NCBI GenBank assembly: GCA_001404055.1
Contig: CXTY01000018.1
Location: 62,001 to 126,000, forward strand
Reading direction: 5' to 3'
From: Roseibium album
Lineage (GTDB): Bacteria; Pseudomonadota; Alphaproteobacteria; Rhizobiales; Stappiaceae
DNA length: 64,000 nt
Positions 32,592 through 41,082 of this stretch are shown piece after piece. Under the pieces are notes generated by a model. The model saw only the letters and a program-made list of their open reading frames with translations. It was not told the origin of the DNA and did not search any database. The position numbers and the translations under genes are program-made. Every line of letters begins with the position of its first letter. The stretch's first letter is position 1.

Positions 32592-33872
32592 ATGCGGCAG
32601 GAAACTAAAAGCAGAAATGAGGCAGTGGAACCCAATCCATTGAACTCTCTTCTGCGTATTTCCAGCCATCTCGCGGGGCAGGTTGAAATACGAGCGGCAT
32701 TGCGTTCAGTGAAGGCCGAAATCGAGAACCTTTTACCGATCGATCATCTCGATGTTTGCCTGGTTGACGACGACGTCATCTGGAACACCAGCTACGAAGT
32801 GGGGATACGCACCCGGTGGAGCTTGTCGCGATCACTTGTCGAGGTTTCGCCAATTCGCAGCATTCTCCATGGCGAGATTGACTACATGCTGAGCGGCAAC
32901 GCGATGGAAGATCCACGGTATACTTATGAGGGTTCGCTGGCAGAGCCTATTATCAAGCACCAGCTTCGTAGCCGGGTTAACGTGGCCATGAAAGTGCTTG
33001 GGCGGACCATCGGCGCGCTCAATTGTTCTTCACGCCAGCCTGACCTCTACGATGAGCAGACGCTTCAGCGTGTGCAGCATATAGCGGATGTGCTCGCTCC
33101 CTATTTCTATTCCTTGCGGGCGATTGAAAAGGCTCAACAGGCTGCAATCGTGCGCGCGGAGGCGCAAGCGCGTGAAGAAGGTTTGCGCCAGGGTGCTCTG
33201 GAATTGACCAAGGCGCTTGAACAGGAACGCCAGCGGATCGGCATGGATTTGCATGATCAAACCCTGGCCGACCTGACTCGCATCATGCGCGATCTTGAAA
33301 TGGCAGAAACTCCCAAGGACAAGGCTGCCGTCATCGGCGGTATCCAGGATTGCATCCAGGACCTCCGCAGCATCATCGACACTGCAGTTCCAACGCTTCT
33401 GGAAATGTTCGGGTTTGCCCATGCGCTCAGGATTCATCTGGAACGCGCGGTCGTAGACGCCGAAGGCATGAGCCTTATCGTTTCAGACGAGACGGATGGC
33501 CGAATTGATGCGATTGATCCGACAACCCGAATTGCGCTGTTTCGAATTGCACAGGAAGCGATCAACAATGCCGCACGACATGCGAAGGCTGATCGGATCT
33601 GTGTCATTGTCAATTTGAAAAACGCTCTGTTGAAGATGTCCATTGCAGACAATGGAGGTGGAAGTTCGAAGTCGGCGATTGGCAAAAACGGAAACAAGAC
33701 CAACGGCAGGACAACTGGCGGAATGGCACATATGCGGACCCGCGCCAGGCTGATTGCTGCCGAATTTCGCGTTTCTAGAAGAGCCGGTACGCGGATTGAA
33801 GTGCGTCTGCCTCTACCTGACGAAGCCATTCTGGAGACCGCAACTGAAGATCTCGAGGAGCAGGACCAATGA
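32592..33872 (+). CDS. GAF sensor histidine kinase (HisKA_3)
   Basis: A 426-residue cytoplasmic sensor kinase with no membrane segment. The N-terminal half (about 20-175) is a GAF-like sensor domain; the dimerisation/phosphoacceptor helix has ALEQERQRIGMDLHDQTLADL (His near residue 220), the NarX/HisKA_3 type; the ATPase lobe has AQEAINNAARHAKADRI (N box, about 320) and ADNGGGSS plus GMAHMRTRARLI (about 375). A soluble kinase suggests that the signal is inside the cell or comes via a binding protein. It overlaps the regulator gene by 4 bases. The GGAGG is 14 bases before the ATG, unusually far, and an ATG at 32582 would open an 8-codon frame. Confidence 0.93.
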   Translation: MRQETKSRNEAVEPNPLNSLLRISSHLAGQVEIRAALRSVKAEIENLLPIDHLDVCLVDDDVIWNTSYEVGIRTRWSLSRSLVEVSPIRSILHGEIDYMLSGNAMEDPRYTYEGSLAEPIIKHQLRSRVNVAMKVLGRTIGALNCSSRQPDLYDEQTLQRVQHIADVLAPYFYSLRAIEKAQQAAIVRAEAQAREEGLRQGALELTKALEQERQRIGMDLHDQTLADLTRIMRDLEMAETPKDKAAVIGGIQDCIQDLRSIIDTAVPTLLEMFGFAHALRIHLERAVVDAEGMSLIVSDETDGRIDAIDPTTRIALFRIAQEAINNAARHAKADRICVIVNLKNALLKMSIADNGGGSSKSAIGKNGNKTNGRTTGGMAHMRTRARLIAAEFRVSRRAGTRIEVRLPLPDEAILETATEDLEEQDQ

Positions 33873-34591
33873 AGTTGCTTCTGGTTGAGGACGACAAGTT
33901 TCATGCCGACTATCTGAAGAAGGCTGCCATGGAGGCTTTGCCAGAGGTGACTGAGATTCTGCATGCGCTTGATGGCCGCGAAGGGGAGAAACAAGCCCGC
34001 CGCCATTCCATTACTGCGGTCGTCATGGATCTTCAGATGAAGGAGCGGAACGGCATTGATGCTGCACGCACGATCTGGGCCGAACGACCACAGACCCGCA
34101 TTCTTTTCTGGTCCAACTATTCAGACGAAGCATACTTGCGTGGTATTGCGCGCATCGTTCCGGACGAATCTTCCTATGGATATGTTCTGAAAACCGCAAC
34201 ACGGGAACGTCTTAACCTGGCCCTCAGAGCTGTGTTACTGGAGGCGCAAATTGTCGTGGACCAGCAGATTCACAAGGTTCAGCATCAAACGCGCACCCAT
34301 GACACTCTGACAGACAGCGAATATGCAGTTCTGATCGATATGTCGCTTGGTCTTTCCGACAAGCTGATCGCAAAACGTCAGGGAATGTCGCTGCGCACGG
34401 TGCAGAACAGATTGCTGTCTCTATACGACAAGCTGGGTGTCGACAGCCTGGAAAGTTCACCAGACGACATTGCTATCAACAAGCGGACCCGCGCGATCAC
34501 ACGGGCCTTGAGCTTGCGTGCTATAAATACGGAAAGCCTGGAAAGCGCTGAACGCGACCTGCAGCGATGGCTGCACCGAAGCAGTTCATAA
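33869..34591 (+). CDS. LuxR-family response regulator
   Basis: A 240-residue response regulator: receiver domain (residues about 1-120) with LLLVEDDKFH, the phospho-acceptor VVMDLQMKERNG (Asp near residue 52) and Lys near 107, then a LuxR/NarL helix-turn-helix (LTDSEYAVLIDMSLGLSDKLIAKRQGMSLRTVQNRLLSLYDKLGV, about 150-195). It is the partner of the overlapping kinase gene. The C-terminal tail of about 45 residues is longer than in most. Adjacent palindromes at 32473-32510 suggest that it controls the CUT2 transporter operon and its own. Confidence 0.93.
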   Translation: MKLLLVEDDKFHADYLKKAAMEALPEVTEILHALDGREGEKQARRHSITAVVMDLQMKERNGIDAARTIWAERPQTRILFWSNYSDEAYLRGIARIVPDESSYGYVLKTATRERLNLALRAVLLEAQIVVDQQIHKVQHQTRTHDTLTDSEYAVLIDMSLGLSDKLIAKRQGMSLRTVQNRLLSLYDKLGVDSLESSPDDIAINKRTRAITRALSLRAINTESLESAERDLQRWLHRSSS

Positions 34592-34742
34592 TCAAGACCA
34601 ATCAGAGCGTTTCATCAGGATTTTCGGTCGTTGGTTCCATGTAAGTTTGGGCCGTTTCCAGCTTTTCCTACATCAGCATTCTTTGCATACGTGACGAGAT
34701 TTTCGTGCCCATTGATCAGCAAAGGACCAATCAGGGACATAA

Positions 34743-34751
34743 TTGTATACA
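34743..34751. promoter_or_regulatory. TTGTATACA site before the racemase-like gene
   Basis: TTGTATACA, a textbook GntR/FCD half-site pattern (TGTATACA core is palindromic), 62 bp before the GTG start. A second imperfect copy, CTTGTATATTG, follows at about 34766-34776. The same core occurs before the TPP-enzyme operon at 36411, so both units may share the regulator encoded at 35613-36314. Confidence 0.55.
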
Positions 34752-34813
34752 CCTTTGCGTTCAATCTTGTATATTGACGTAAGTCTTACACTTCAAACTC
34801 AAAGGGCGTTGCT

Positions 34814-35557
34814 GTGACAACTGAATATGGCGGCAAGACCGTTTATGGAGCCAATATCGGAATCCTGATGCTGGAGACCAGGTTCCCACGTATTCCGGGC
34901 GACATCGGCAATGCATCTACCTGGCCATTTCCGGTTCAATACCGCGTCGTGCGGGAAGCGACACCGGATCTGGTCGTGCGTAATGATGCGCGCGCGCTTT
35001 TGCCGAAATTCGTCGATGCCGCCAAGGATCTGGTCGCAAGCGGTTGTGACGGGATCACAACCAACTGCGGTTTCCTGTCAATTTTGCAGGATCAGCTTGC
35101 AGAAGAAATTCAGGTTCCTGTCGCGACTTCGTCTCTCATGCAGGTTCCAATGGTGCAGTCAACGCTGCCACCCGGAAAACGCGTCGGTATCCTGACGATC
35201 TCAAAAGAAACGTTGACAGAAACTCATCTTGAGGCGGCAAACGTACCCCTGGATACGCCTATCGTTGGAACCGAGAGCGGCAAGGTGTTCACCAGGGACA
35301 TTCTTGGTGATGCGGCTGAAATTGATTTTTCCGCGTGCCGCGAAGACATGCGCGCCGCCGCAAGGGAGTTGACCGAAAAGCACGAGGATATTGGTGCCAT
35401 CGTCATGGAATGCACCAACATGACGCCCTATGCAGCCGACGTCCGCAAGATCACAGGTCTGCCTGTCTTTTCAATCTACAATTATCTGCTCTGGTTTCAT
35501 CAGAGTCTGGAACCGGACCGTTTCCGAGACGGGCTTGACGATCCACGCTGGAGTTAA
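34814..35557 (+). CDS. Aspartate/glutamate/hydantoin racemase-like protein
   Basis: A 247-residue protein of the Asp/Glu racemase superfamily. The two catalytic Cys positions are visible in GCDGITTNCGFLS (about residue 80) and GAIVMECTNMTPYA (about 198), each in the correct half of the pseudo-dimeric fold. A GTG start is used with AAAGGG upstream. Homologues act on hydantoins, aspartate/glutamate or maleate; the specificity here is not evident. It is transcribed alone, convergent with the GntR gene. A matching TGTATACA operator suggests that it serves the same pathway as the 36-44 kb operon, perhaps by racemising an amino acid for the DadA-like enzyme. Confidence 0.82.
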   Translation: MTTEYGGKTVYGANIGILMLETRFPRIPGDIGNASTWPFPVQYRVVREATPDLVVRNDARALLPKFVDAAKDLVASGCDGITTNCGFLSILQDQLAEEIQVPVATSSLMQVPMVQSTLPPGKRVGILTISKETLTETHLEAANVPLDTPIVGTESGKVFTRDILGDAAEIDFSACREDMRAAARELTEKHEDIGAIVMECTNMTPYAADVRKITGLPVFSIYNYLLWFHQSLEPDRFRDGLDDPRWS

Positions 35558-35612
35558 AATTCCCAACGACTAACAAAGCAATTGGCCGGACCAGTTCAGC
35601 TCGATACTCACA

Positions 35613-36314
35613 TCAGTGGCTGGGAACATAGAGCTGGGAATAAGCCAGCCGAACAAGCTCGACAGTTTCGCCGCTACGCCGCTCAATATGGCCGCGGAGC
35701 ACTGCCACCGCGGTGTCCGAGTCTCTGTTTTTGACGGCGTTTACAATTCTGCGATGGGCGGGGAGCAGCTTGTCGTCATCGCTGGGCTCGTTTTCCATCT
35801 GATCACGTATCTGTCGGATATTGATCAAACGCACATAGCGAATGCGCTCGTTCAAATTGTTCAGCAATCTGATCAGCTCGCCGTTTCCGGAAAGCGACGC
35901 CAAGCGAAGATGAAACTCCTCGTCCATGCGCAGGAGTTCGGTAAGGTCAGTACATGTGAAGTAGGTCTTTTCGAACGCGTCCAGATAACTGCAAAGATCG
36001 GAGATATCTTTGTCACTTGCATTCTCAACGCCGCGAATGACCCCTTCGGTCTCAACGGCGCATCGCGCCTGATAAAGCTCAAGAATTTTGTTCGGTTCAA
36101 GAGATCGGCAAAAGAAACCCTGGCCTTTTGCCAGTGTCAGAAAACCCTCTGCGACAAGCCGGTTGAGTGCTTCGCGTAACGGTGTCCGGCTGGCCCCGAG
36201 ATGGGATGTCAGCGCGGATTCATTGATGCGCTCCCCCGGCTTGAAATCGAAGTTGATCGCCATATCGCGCAAAGTTTCATAGACGCGATCCACGCTGCTT
36301 AGACGTTTTGTCAT
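35613..36314 (-). CDS. GntR family (FCD) transcriptional regulator
   Basis: A 233-residue regulator. The GntR winged helix is at about residues 5-70 (VYETLRDMAINFDFKPGERINESALTSHLGASRTPLREALNRLVAEGFLTLAKGQGFFC) and the FCD ligand domain at about 85-220 (MDEEFHLRLASLSGNGELIRLL). It is divergent from the TPP-enzyme gene and sits between two transcription units that carry the same TGTATACA site, so it probably represses both until a metabolite of the pathway binds. The ligand is unknown. Confidence 0.92.
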   Translation of the reverse strand: MTKRLSSVDRVYETLRDMAINFDFKPGERINESALTSHLGASRTPLREALNRLVAEGFLTLAKGQGFFCRSLEPNKILELYQARCAVETEGVIRGVENASDKDISDLCSYLDAFEKTYFTCTDLTELLRMDEEFHLRLASLSGNGELIRLLNNLNERIRYVRLINIRQIRDQMENEPSDDDKLLPAHRRIVNAVKNRDSDTAVAVLRGHIERRSGETVELVRLAYSQLYVPSH

Positions 36315-36410
36315 TGCTGTCCTTTGGTGCAGATTTAATCAACCGTCCCCCCTGATAGATCAAAAAGTTCAATTTGTGAACATTTGCGCCTTCACATTTG
36401 ACTACAGAGC

Positions 36411-36419
36411 TGTATACAA
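36411..36419. promoter_or_regulatory. TGTATACAA site in front of the TPP-enzyme operon
   Basis: TGTATACAA lies 97 bp right of the GntR start and 60 bp left of the preferred start of the TPP enzyme. It matches the site at 34743 in the opposite orientation. Position and sequence fit an FCD-regulator operator. Confidence 0.55.
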
Positions 36420-36478
36420 TGTTGAGTGCAGCAGAAAATCTCACGTTGCATGCAGTGACGACACTCTTGGGGGACGCT

Positions 36479-38170
36479 TTGCAAAACACGATGAATGGCG
36501 CCGAAGCAATGGTGCGCTCGCTTGAAGCACATGGCGTGCGGCATATATTCGGGCTTTGCGGCGACACGACGCTGCCCTTCTACGATGCGATGCATAATCT
36601 CGACCATGACATAACCCATGTACTGACGCGGGACGAGCGGAGCGCGACCTACATGGCTGACGCCTATTCCCGGGTGACGGGGCGTGTCGGTGTTTGCGAA
36701 GGACCGTCTGGCGGCGGCGCCACATACATTTTGCCAGGCTTGATTGAGGCAAATGAAAGTTCCTACGCGGTTTTGGCCATCACCACTGATATTTCGGTTG
36801 GCTCCTACGGCAAGTATCCGCTGACGGAAGTTGATCAGGAAGCGCTGATGCGACCGTTGACGAAATTCAACACGGTCATCAAGCGCGCCGATCACATTCC
36901 GCGCATGGTGCGTCAGGCCTTCCGCGCCATGACGACCGGCCGATCCGGATCAGCCCACCTCGGATTACCGTATGACATTCAGTATGATGCCGTGCCCTCC
37001 GACGACATCTGGGGCGACGCCAAACACCATACCTATCCTGCCTATCGCGCCGCACCTGAACCCGGCGTTGTTGACGCGGCAGTTGAAGCCATCCTGACGG
37101 CAAAGTCACCGCTTATCGTTTGTGGAGGCGGGGTCGTTATTGCTGGGGCCATGGATGAACTTGAACGGTTTGCAAGCCGTCTTGATCTTGCCGTTGCCAC
37201 ATCCATCTCGGGCAAAGGGTCTTTGGCCGATACACATCCGTTGTCGCTCGGCGTCGTTGGCTCGAACGGCGGGACCGATGAAACCTGGGAAATGATGGAA
37301 GAAGCCGATCTGGTGATCTTCATGGGCTGCCGTGCAGGTTCCACTACAACGTCTCGTTGGGAAGCACCGAAGCCGGGTCAGAGGATTGTCCATTTTGACT
37401 GTGACCCGATGACGATCGGAGCGAACTACCCGACCGAGGTCGGGGTCGTGGCGGATCTGAAGCTGGCGTTGAAGGGTGTGAACGACTACCTGGACGCTCG
37501 TGAAGGCGATGTGCCCGCTTTTGGTGGTTCAGTCAAAGTGGCTGATATCAAGGAGCGAAAATTCACAAAGTTTCAGTCTTTGGCACAAAGTGACGCAGAA
37601 CTGATTATTCCCGAACAGATCATAGAAACGCTCAACAGACACCTGCCTGATGATGCTGTCGTGGTTTCAGATCCCGGCACCAGTTGCCCCTATTACAACG
37701 CTTACTCGCAACAAAAACGTCCGGGCCGGCAATATATTACCAACCGTGCCCACGGTGCGCTGGGCTATTCACTGTCAGCGGCGTTGGGCGCCTGGTACGG
37801 TCGTCCTGAGAGCAAGGTTGTCGCCCTGATGGGTGACGGATCCTTTGCTTTCGCATGCGGCGAGTTGGAAACAGTCGTACGCAGCAATGCGCCGGTTACC
37901 TACATTGTATTTTCAAATTCAGCCTTTGGCTGGATCAAGGCAAGCCAATATGCCGATTGCGAAAAACGATATTACAATGTTGACTTCAACAGGACCAATC
38001 AGGCTGCGGTTGCAGAAGCGTTCGGACTGAAGTCCTGGCGGGTGGAAAAGGTTGAAGATATGGACAAGGTCATGGCAGAAGCCCTTGCTTATGACGGGCC
38101 AACCTTGATCGATGTCATTTGTCAGCCTCTTGAAGAAGCGGCAGCCCCCGTGCGGCGTTGGATGGGATAA
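36479..38170 (+). CDS. Thiamine diphosphate-dependent enzyme of the acetolactate synthase family
   Basis: A 563-residue TPP enzyme. The N-terminal Pyr domain has the catalytic Glu in VLTRDERSATYMADAYSRVTGRVGVCEGPSGGGA (about residue 55); a central Rossmann-like domain follows (about 190-330); the C-terminal PP domain has the Mg-TPP motif ALMGDGSFAFACGELET...IVFSNSAFGWIK (GDG-x(25)-N, about 450). It looks like acetolactate synthase, glyoxylate carboligase, sulfoacetaldehyde acetyltransferase and relatives; I cannot choose. The start is uncertain: TTG at 36479 with GGGGG close by, ATG at 36491, or ATG at 36419. It is followed by a FAD oxidoreductase gene 4 bp away. Confidence 0.85.
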   Translation: MQNTMNGAEAMVRSLEAHGVRHIFGLCGDTTLPFYDAMHNLDHDITHVLTRDERSATYMADAYSRVTGRVGVCEGPSGGGATYILPGLIEANESSYAVLAITTDISVGSYGKYPLTEVDQEALMRPLTKFNTVIKRADHIPRMVRQAFRAMTTGRSGSAHLGLPYDIQYDAVPSDDIWGDAKHHTYPAYRAAPEPGVVDAAVEAILTAKSPLIVCGGGVVIAGAMDELERFASRLDLAVATSISGKGSLADTHPLSLGVVGSNGGTDETWEMMEEADLVIFMGCRAGSTTTSRWEAPKPGQRIVHFDCDPMTIGANYPTEVGVVADLKLALKGVNDYLDAREGDVPAFGGSVKVADIKERKFTKFQSLAQSDAELIIPEQIIETLNRHLPDDAVVVSDPGTSCPYYNAYSQQKRPGRQYITNRAHGALGYSLSAALGAWYGRPESKVVALMGDGSFAFACGELETVVRSNAPVTYIVFSNSAFGWIKASQYADCEKRYYNVDFNRTNQAAVAEAFGLKSWRVEKVEDMDKVMAEALAYDGPTLIDVICQPLEEAAAPVRRWMG

Positions 38171-38174
38171 TGGC

Positions 38175-39428
38175 ATGAGCGGAGGAAATACCAGTCACGT
38201 CGTCGTCATTGGAGCCGGAATCGTCGGAGTATCTTCCGCGATCTGGCTGCGGCGGGCTGGTGTTGAGGTCACGATTGTCGATCGCGTTGAACCAGGCGGG
38301 CCGACCTCAACGTCCTACGGTAATGCCGGGGTGCTTGCTTCTTGTTCCGTTGCTCCAGTGACTTCACCGGGAATGGTCCAGAAAAGTCCCAAGATGCTTT
38401 TGGATCCCAATTTCCCGCTGTTCCTGCGTTGGTCATATCTGCCGCGGCTGACGCCCTGGCTGTTGAAGTATCTGTCTCATGCCAATGACGGCGAGACACG
38501 CCGTATTTCACAAGGCCTGGCACCCATCACGTTCGACAGCACCGACCAGCATGCTGCCTTGATAAAGGGTACGGACGCAGAAGATTGGATGGTCAGTTCT
38601 GATTACAGCTTTGTCTATCCGTCGCGCGACGCCTTTGAAGCCGATCATTACACCTGGATGCTCAGGCGCAAGGCTGGTTTTGAACCAGAATTGCTGGAGG
38701 GGGAAGCAGTCCGGGATTTTGAGCCAAACCTGGCATCAGACCTGAATTTTTTGGCTGTGATGCACGATCACGGCTATGTCCGGGATCCCGGAAAATACGT
38801 TGCAGCGCTTTCACTCGAAGCGAAAAAACTGGGCGCCAAATTTCTGAAGGCCGAGGTGAAGGATTTTGACTTGACCGATGGTCACGTCACAACTGTCGTA
38901 ACAAGCCAGGAGAAGCTGGCGTGTTCTCAGGTGGTTCTGGCCACAGGGGTCTGGTCGGGTTCTCTTGCGAAGAAACTCGGCCTGACTGTGCCGCTTGAGT
39001 CGGAGCGCGGATACCATATTGTTTTCCGCTCCCCCCAAGGAGCACCGACGTCACCAGTGATGGTGACGACAGGAAAATTCGTGGCAACACCCATGAAAGA
39101 CGGATTGCGTTGTGCAGGTGTGGTTGAGTTCGGCGGCCTTGAGGCGCCAGCGTCTAAGGCGCCGCTCGATCTCCTGCGCCGTAAAGTCAAAGAGAGTTTC
39201 CCGAAATTGACATTCGATAGGGAGGAGAGCTGGCTCGGCCATCGACCAGCACCGTCGGACAGTCTGCCCTTGATCGGGGAAATCGGAAATTCTGGTGTTT
39301 ATGCCGGCTTTGGACACCATCATATCGGCCTGACAGCCGGGCCAAAAACCGGTCGCATTCTGGCGGGACTCATATCGGGTCAACGGCAGAATACCGACCT
39401 GTCAGCATATAACCCGATGCGGTTCTAA
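38175..39428 (+). CDS. FAD-dependent D-amino-acid dehydrogenase-like oxidoreductase
   Basis: A 417-residue DAO-superfamily flavoprotein. The dinucleotide motif VVVIGAGIVGVSSAIWLRRAGVEVTIVDR is at about residues 8-38; the substrate/FAD half includes VLATGVWSG (about 255) and the C-terminal LIGEIGNSGVYAGFGHHHIGLTAGPKTGRILA (about 370). The sequence resembles DadA and related dehydrogenases of D-amino acids, but specificity is not fixed by motif. It follows the TPP enzyme by 4 bp and precedes the TRAP genes, so it should oxidise an amine or amino acid taken up by that transporter, or a product of it. Confidence 0.88.
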   Translation: MSGGNTSHVVVIGAGIVGVSSAIWLRRAGVEVTIVDRVEPGGPTSTSYGNAGVLASCSVAPVTSPGMVQKSPKMLLDPNFPLFLRWSYLPRLTPWLLKYLSHANDGETRRISQGLAPITFDSTDQHAALIKGTDAEDWMVSSDYSFVYPSRDAFEADHYTWMLRRKAGFEPELLEGEAVRDFEPNLASDLNFLAVMHDHGYVRDPGKYVAALSLEAKKLGAKFLKAEVKDFDLTDGHVTTVVTSQEKLACSQVVLATGVWSGSLAKKLGLTVPLESERGYHIVFRSPQGAPTSPVMVTTGKFVATPMKDGLRCAGVVEFGGLEAPASKAPLDLLRRKVKESFPKLTFDREESWLGHRPAPSDSLPLIGEIGNSGVYAGFGHHHIGLTAGPKTGRILAGLISGQRQNTDLSAYNPMRF

Positions 39429-39500
39429 GCTGGCCAAACGCGAGCAGTTTGTCCCGCGACAGGCGGGGCATTCGAGAATAACAACGAGGAGGAGTAAGAG

Positions 39501-40481
39501 ATGACTAGAAACGTAAAGGTTCTTTTGGCAAGCGTTGCCGTAACCGCAATGACCGCAGCTTCTGCCACGGCGGAAACCTGGGATATGCCCATGGCATACT
39601 CAGCAACCAACTTTCACTCCGCAACCGGAGAGAAGTTTGCTGAATGCGTGACCGCAGGTACCGGCGGTGCTCTTGAAATCAAAACCCATCCAGGTGGGTC
39701 CCTCTATTCCGGTTCCGAAATCAAGCGTGCGATCCAGACCGGCCAGGTGCCGATTGGAGAACGTCTTCTGTCAGGTCACCAGAATGAAAGCCCGATATTC
39801 GGTTTTGATTCCGTGCCCTTCCTGGCGACCTCATTCGCAGACTCTGAAAAGCTTTGGGAAGTCGCCAAGGAACCCCTGACGAAGCTCCTGGCCGAGCAGA
39901 ACCTGCATCTTCTGTATTCGGTGCCGTGGCCGGCACAGGGGCTGTATTTTGATCGCGAAGTGACGTCTCTTGAAGATGTGAAGGGGTTGAAATTCCGCAC
40001 CTACAACACGGCAAGCGCGCGCATGGCAGAACTTGCTGGAATGCAGCCCGTCCAGATTGAGGCCGCCGAAATCAGCCAGGCTTTCGCTACCGGTGTCGCT
40101 CAGGGCATGGTTTCGTCCGGTTCAACCGGCTACGACCGGAAAATCTGGGAAAGCCTGTCGCATTATTACTCAGCCGATGCTTGGCTACCGCGCAACTATG
40201 TGATGGTGAATATGGAAAGCTGGAACGGTCTCGATGACGCAACGAAAAACGTGATCACTGGTTGTTCTGCAATGGCTGAATATGCAGGTGACTGGCGGTC
40301 CATCCAATACAATGAGTTCACAGTGAACGAGCTGGGCAAAAACGGCATGACGACCGGCCCGGTCAGCGACACGATGGCTGCTGAACTGCGTGCTATCGGT
40401 GAAACCATGACCGCTGAATGGCTGGAAACAGCAGGTGATGGCGGCAAGGCAATCGTGGACGCATACAAGGCAGCACAATAA
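39501..40481 (+). CDS. TRAP transporter solute-binding protein (DctP type)
   Basis: A 326-residue periplasmic receptor with a Sec signal (residues 1-22, ...ASATA-ETWDMP). DctP features: AYSATNFHSATGEKFAECVTAGTGGALEIKTHPGGSLYSGSEIKRAIQTGQV (about 30-80), and the FRTYNTASARMAELAGMQPVQIEAAEISQAFATGVAQGMVSSG stretch (about 170-215), where the conserved Arg contacts a carboxylate. A terminator-like hairpin separates it from the permease genes, which would favour high receptor levels. The ligand is probably a carboxylate or amino acid. Confidence 0.93.
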   Translation: MTRNVKVLLASVAVTAMTAASATAETWDMPMAYSATNFHSATGEKFAECVTAGTGGALEIKTHPGGSLYSGSEIKRAIQTGQVPIGERLLSGHQNESPIFGFDSVPFLATSFADSEKLWEVAKEPLTKLLAEQNLHLLYSVPWPAQGLYFDREVTSLEDVKGLKFRTYNTASARMAELAGMQPVQIEAAEISQAFATGVAQGMVSSGSTGYDRKIWESLSHYYSADAWLPRNYVMVNMESWNGLDDATKNVITGCSAMAEYAGDWRSIQYNEFTVNELGKNGMTTGPVSDTMAAELRAIGETMTAEWLETAGDGGKAIVDAYKAAQ

Positions 40482-40501
40482 GCTGCCTGAATGACAAATC
40501 T

Positions 40502-40532
40502 CTGCCCGGCGGACACTGCCGGGCAGGTTTTT
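40502..40532 (+). terminator. Attenuator-like terminator between dctP and dctQ
   Basis: CTGCCCGGC and GCCGGGCAG form a perfect 9-bp stem with a 7-base loop, followed directly by GTTTTT, a full Rho-independent terminator. It sits 20 bp after dctP, so only part of the transcripts should continue into dctQ-dctM. Confidence 0.85.
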
Positions 40533-40551
40533 GATACGGGGAGGAACCGCG

Positions 40552-41079
40552 GTGGCCATTTTCAGGGTGCTACGCACCAGTCTCGATGCAATCTACAGGT
40601 ACGCTGGCTATTTGGCCGCTGTTTTTCTGATCTTGATACTTGTATTTGTCGCGCTTCAGATGTTTGCACGCTGGGGCGGCAGCATAATCACCGGTGCTCC
40701 GGACTTCACCGGGTACTGCATGGCAGCGGCATCATTTCTGGCCTTGCCATATGCCTTGAATGGCGGCGCCCATATTCGCGTCAGTCTCTTGCTGAATGCT
40801 TTGGGACGATACCGAAAATATGGTGATGTTTGGTGCTGGGCCATTGCCAGTTACCTGACTTTCCTCTTCGCCCGGTACGCGGTCAAAATGACCTATGAGA
40901 GCTACCGCTTTAAGGAAATAAGTCAGGGGCAGGACGCCTGGCCCATCTGGATTCCACAAATCTCGATGACCGTCGGAACGGTTTTGCTGGCCGTCTGTGC
41001 GTTCGACAATCTCGTATCAACTCTTTTCACCGGCCGGGACAATATTCGTTCTGCCGGCTTCAATCCGCACGGGGAATAA
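40552..41079 (+). CDS. TRAP transporter small permease (DctQ type)
   Basis: A 175-residue membrane protein with four predicted helices (about 15-40, 55-75, 95-115 and 135-155). FTGYCMAAASFLALPYALNGGAHIRVSLLLN (about 55-85) is the characteristic DctQ segment. GGGGAGG lies before a GTG start at 40552. It starts 70 bp after the receptor gene, beyond the terminator hairpin, and is followed by dctM after 3 bp. It pairs with DctM to form the Na+-driven uptake channel. Confidence 0.9.
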   Translation: MAIFRVLRTSLDAIYRYAGYLAAVFLILILVFVALQMFARWGGSIITGAPDFTGYCMAAASFLALPYALNGGAHIRVSLLLNALGRYRKYGDVWCWAIASYLTFLFARYAVKMTYESYRFKEISQGQDAWPIWIPQISMTVGTVLLAVCAFDNLVSTLFTGRDNIRSAGFNPHGE

Positions 41080-41082
41080 AAC

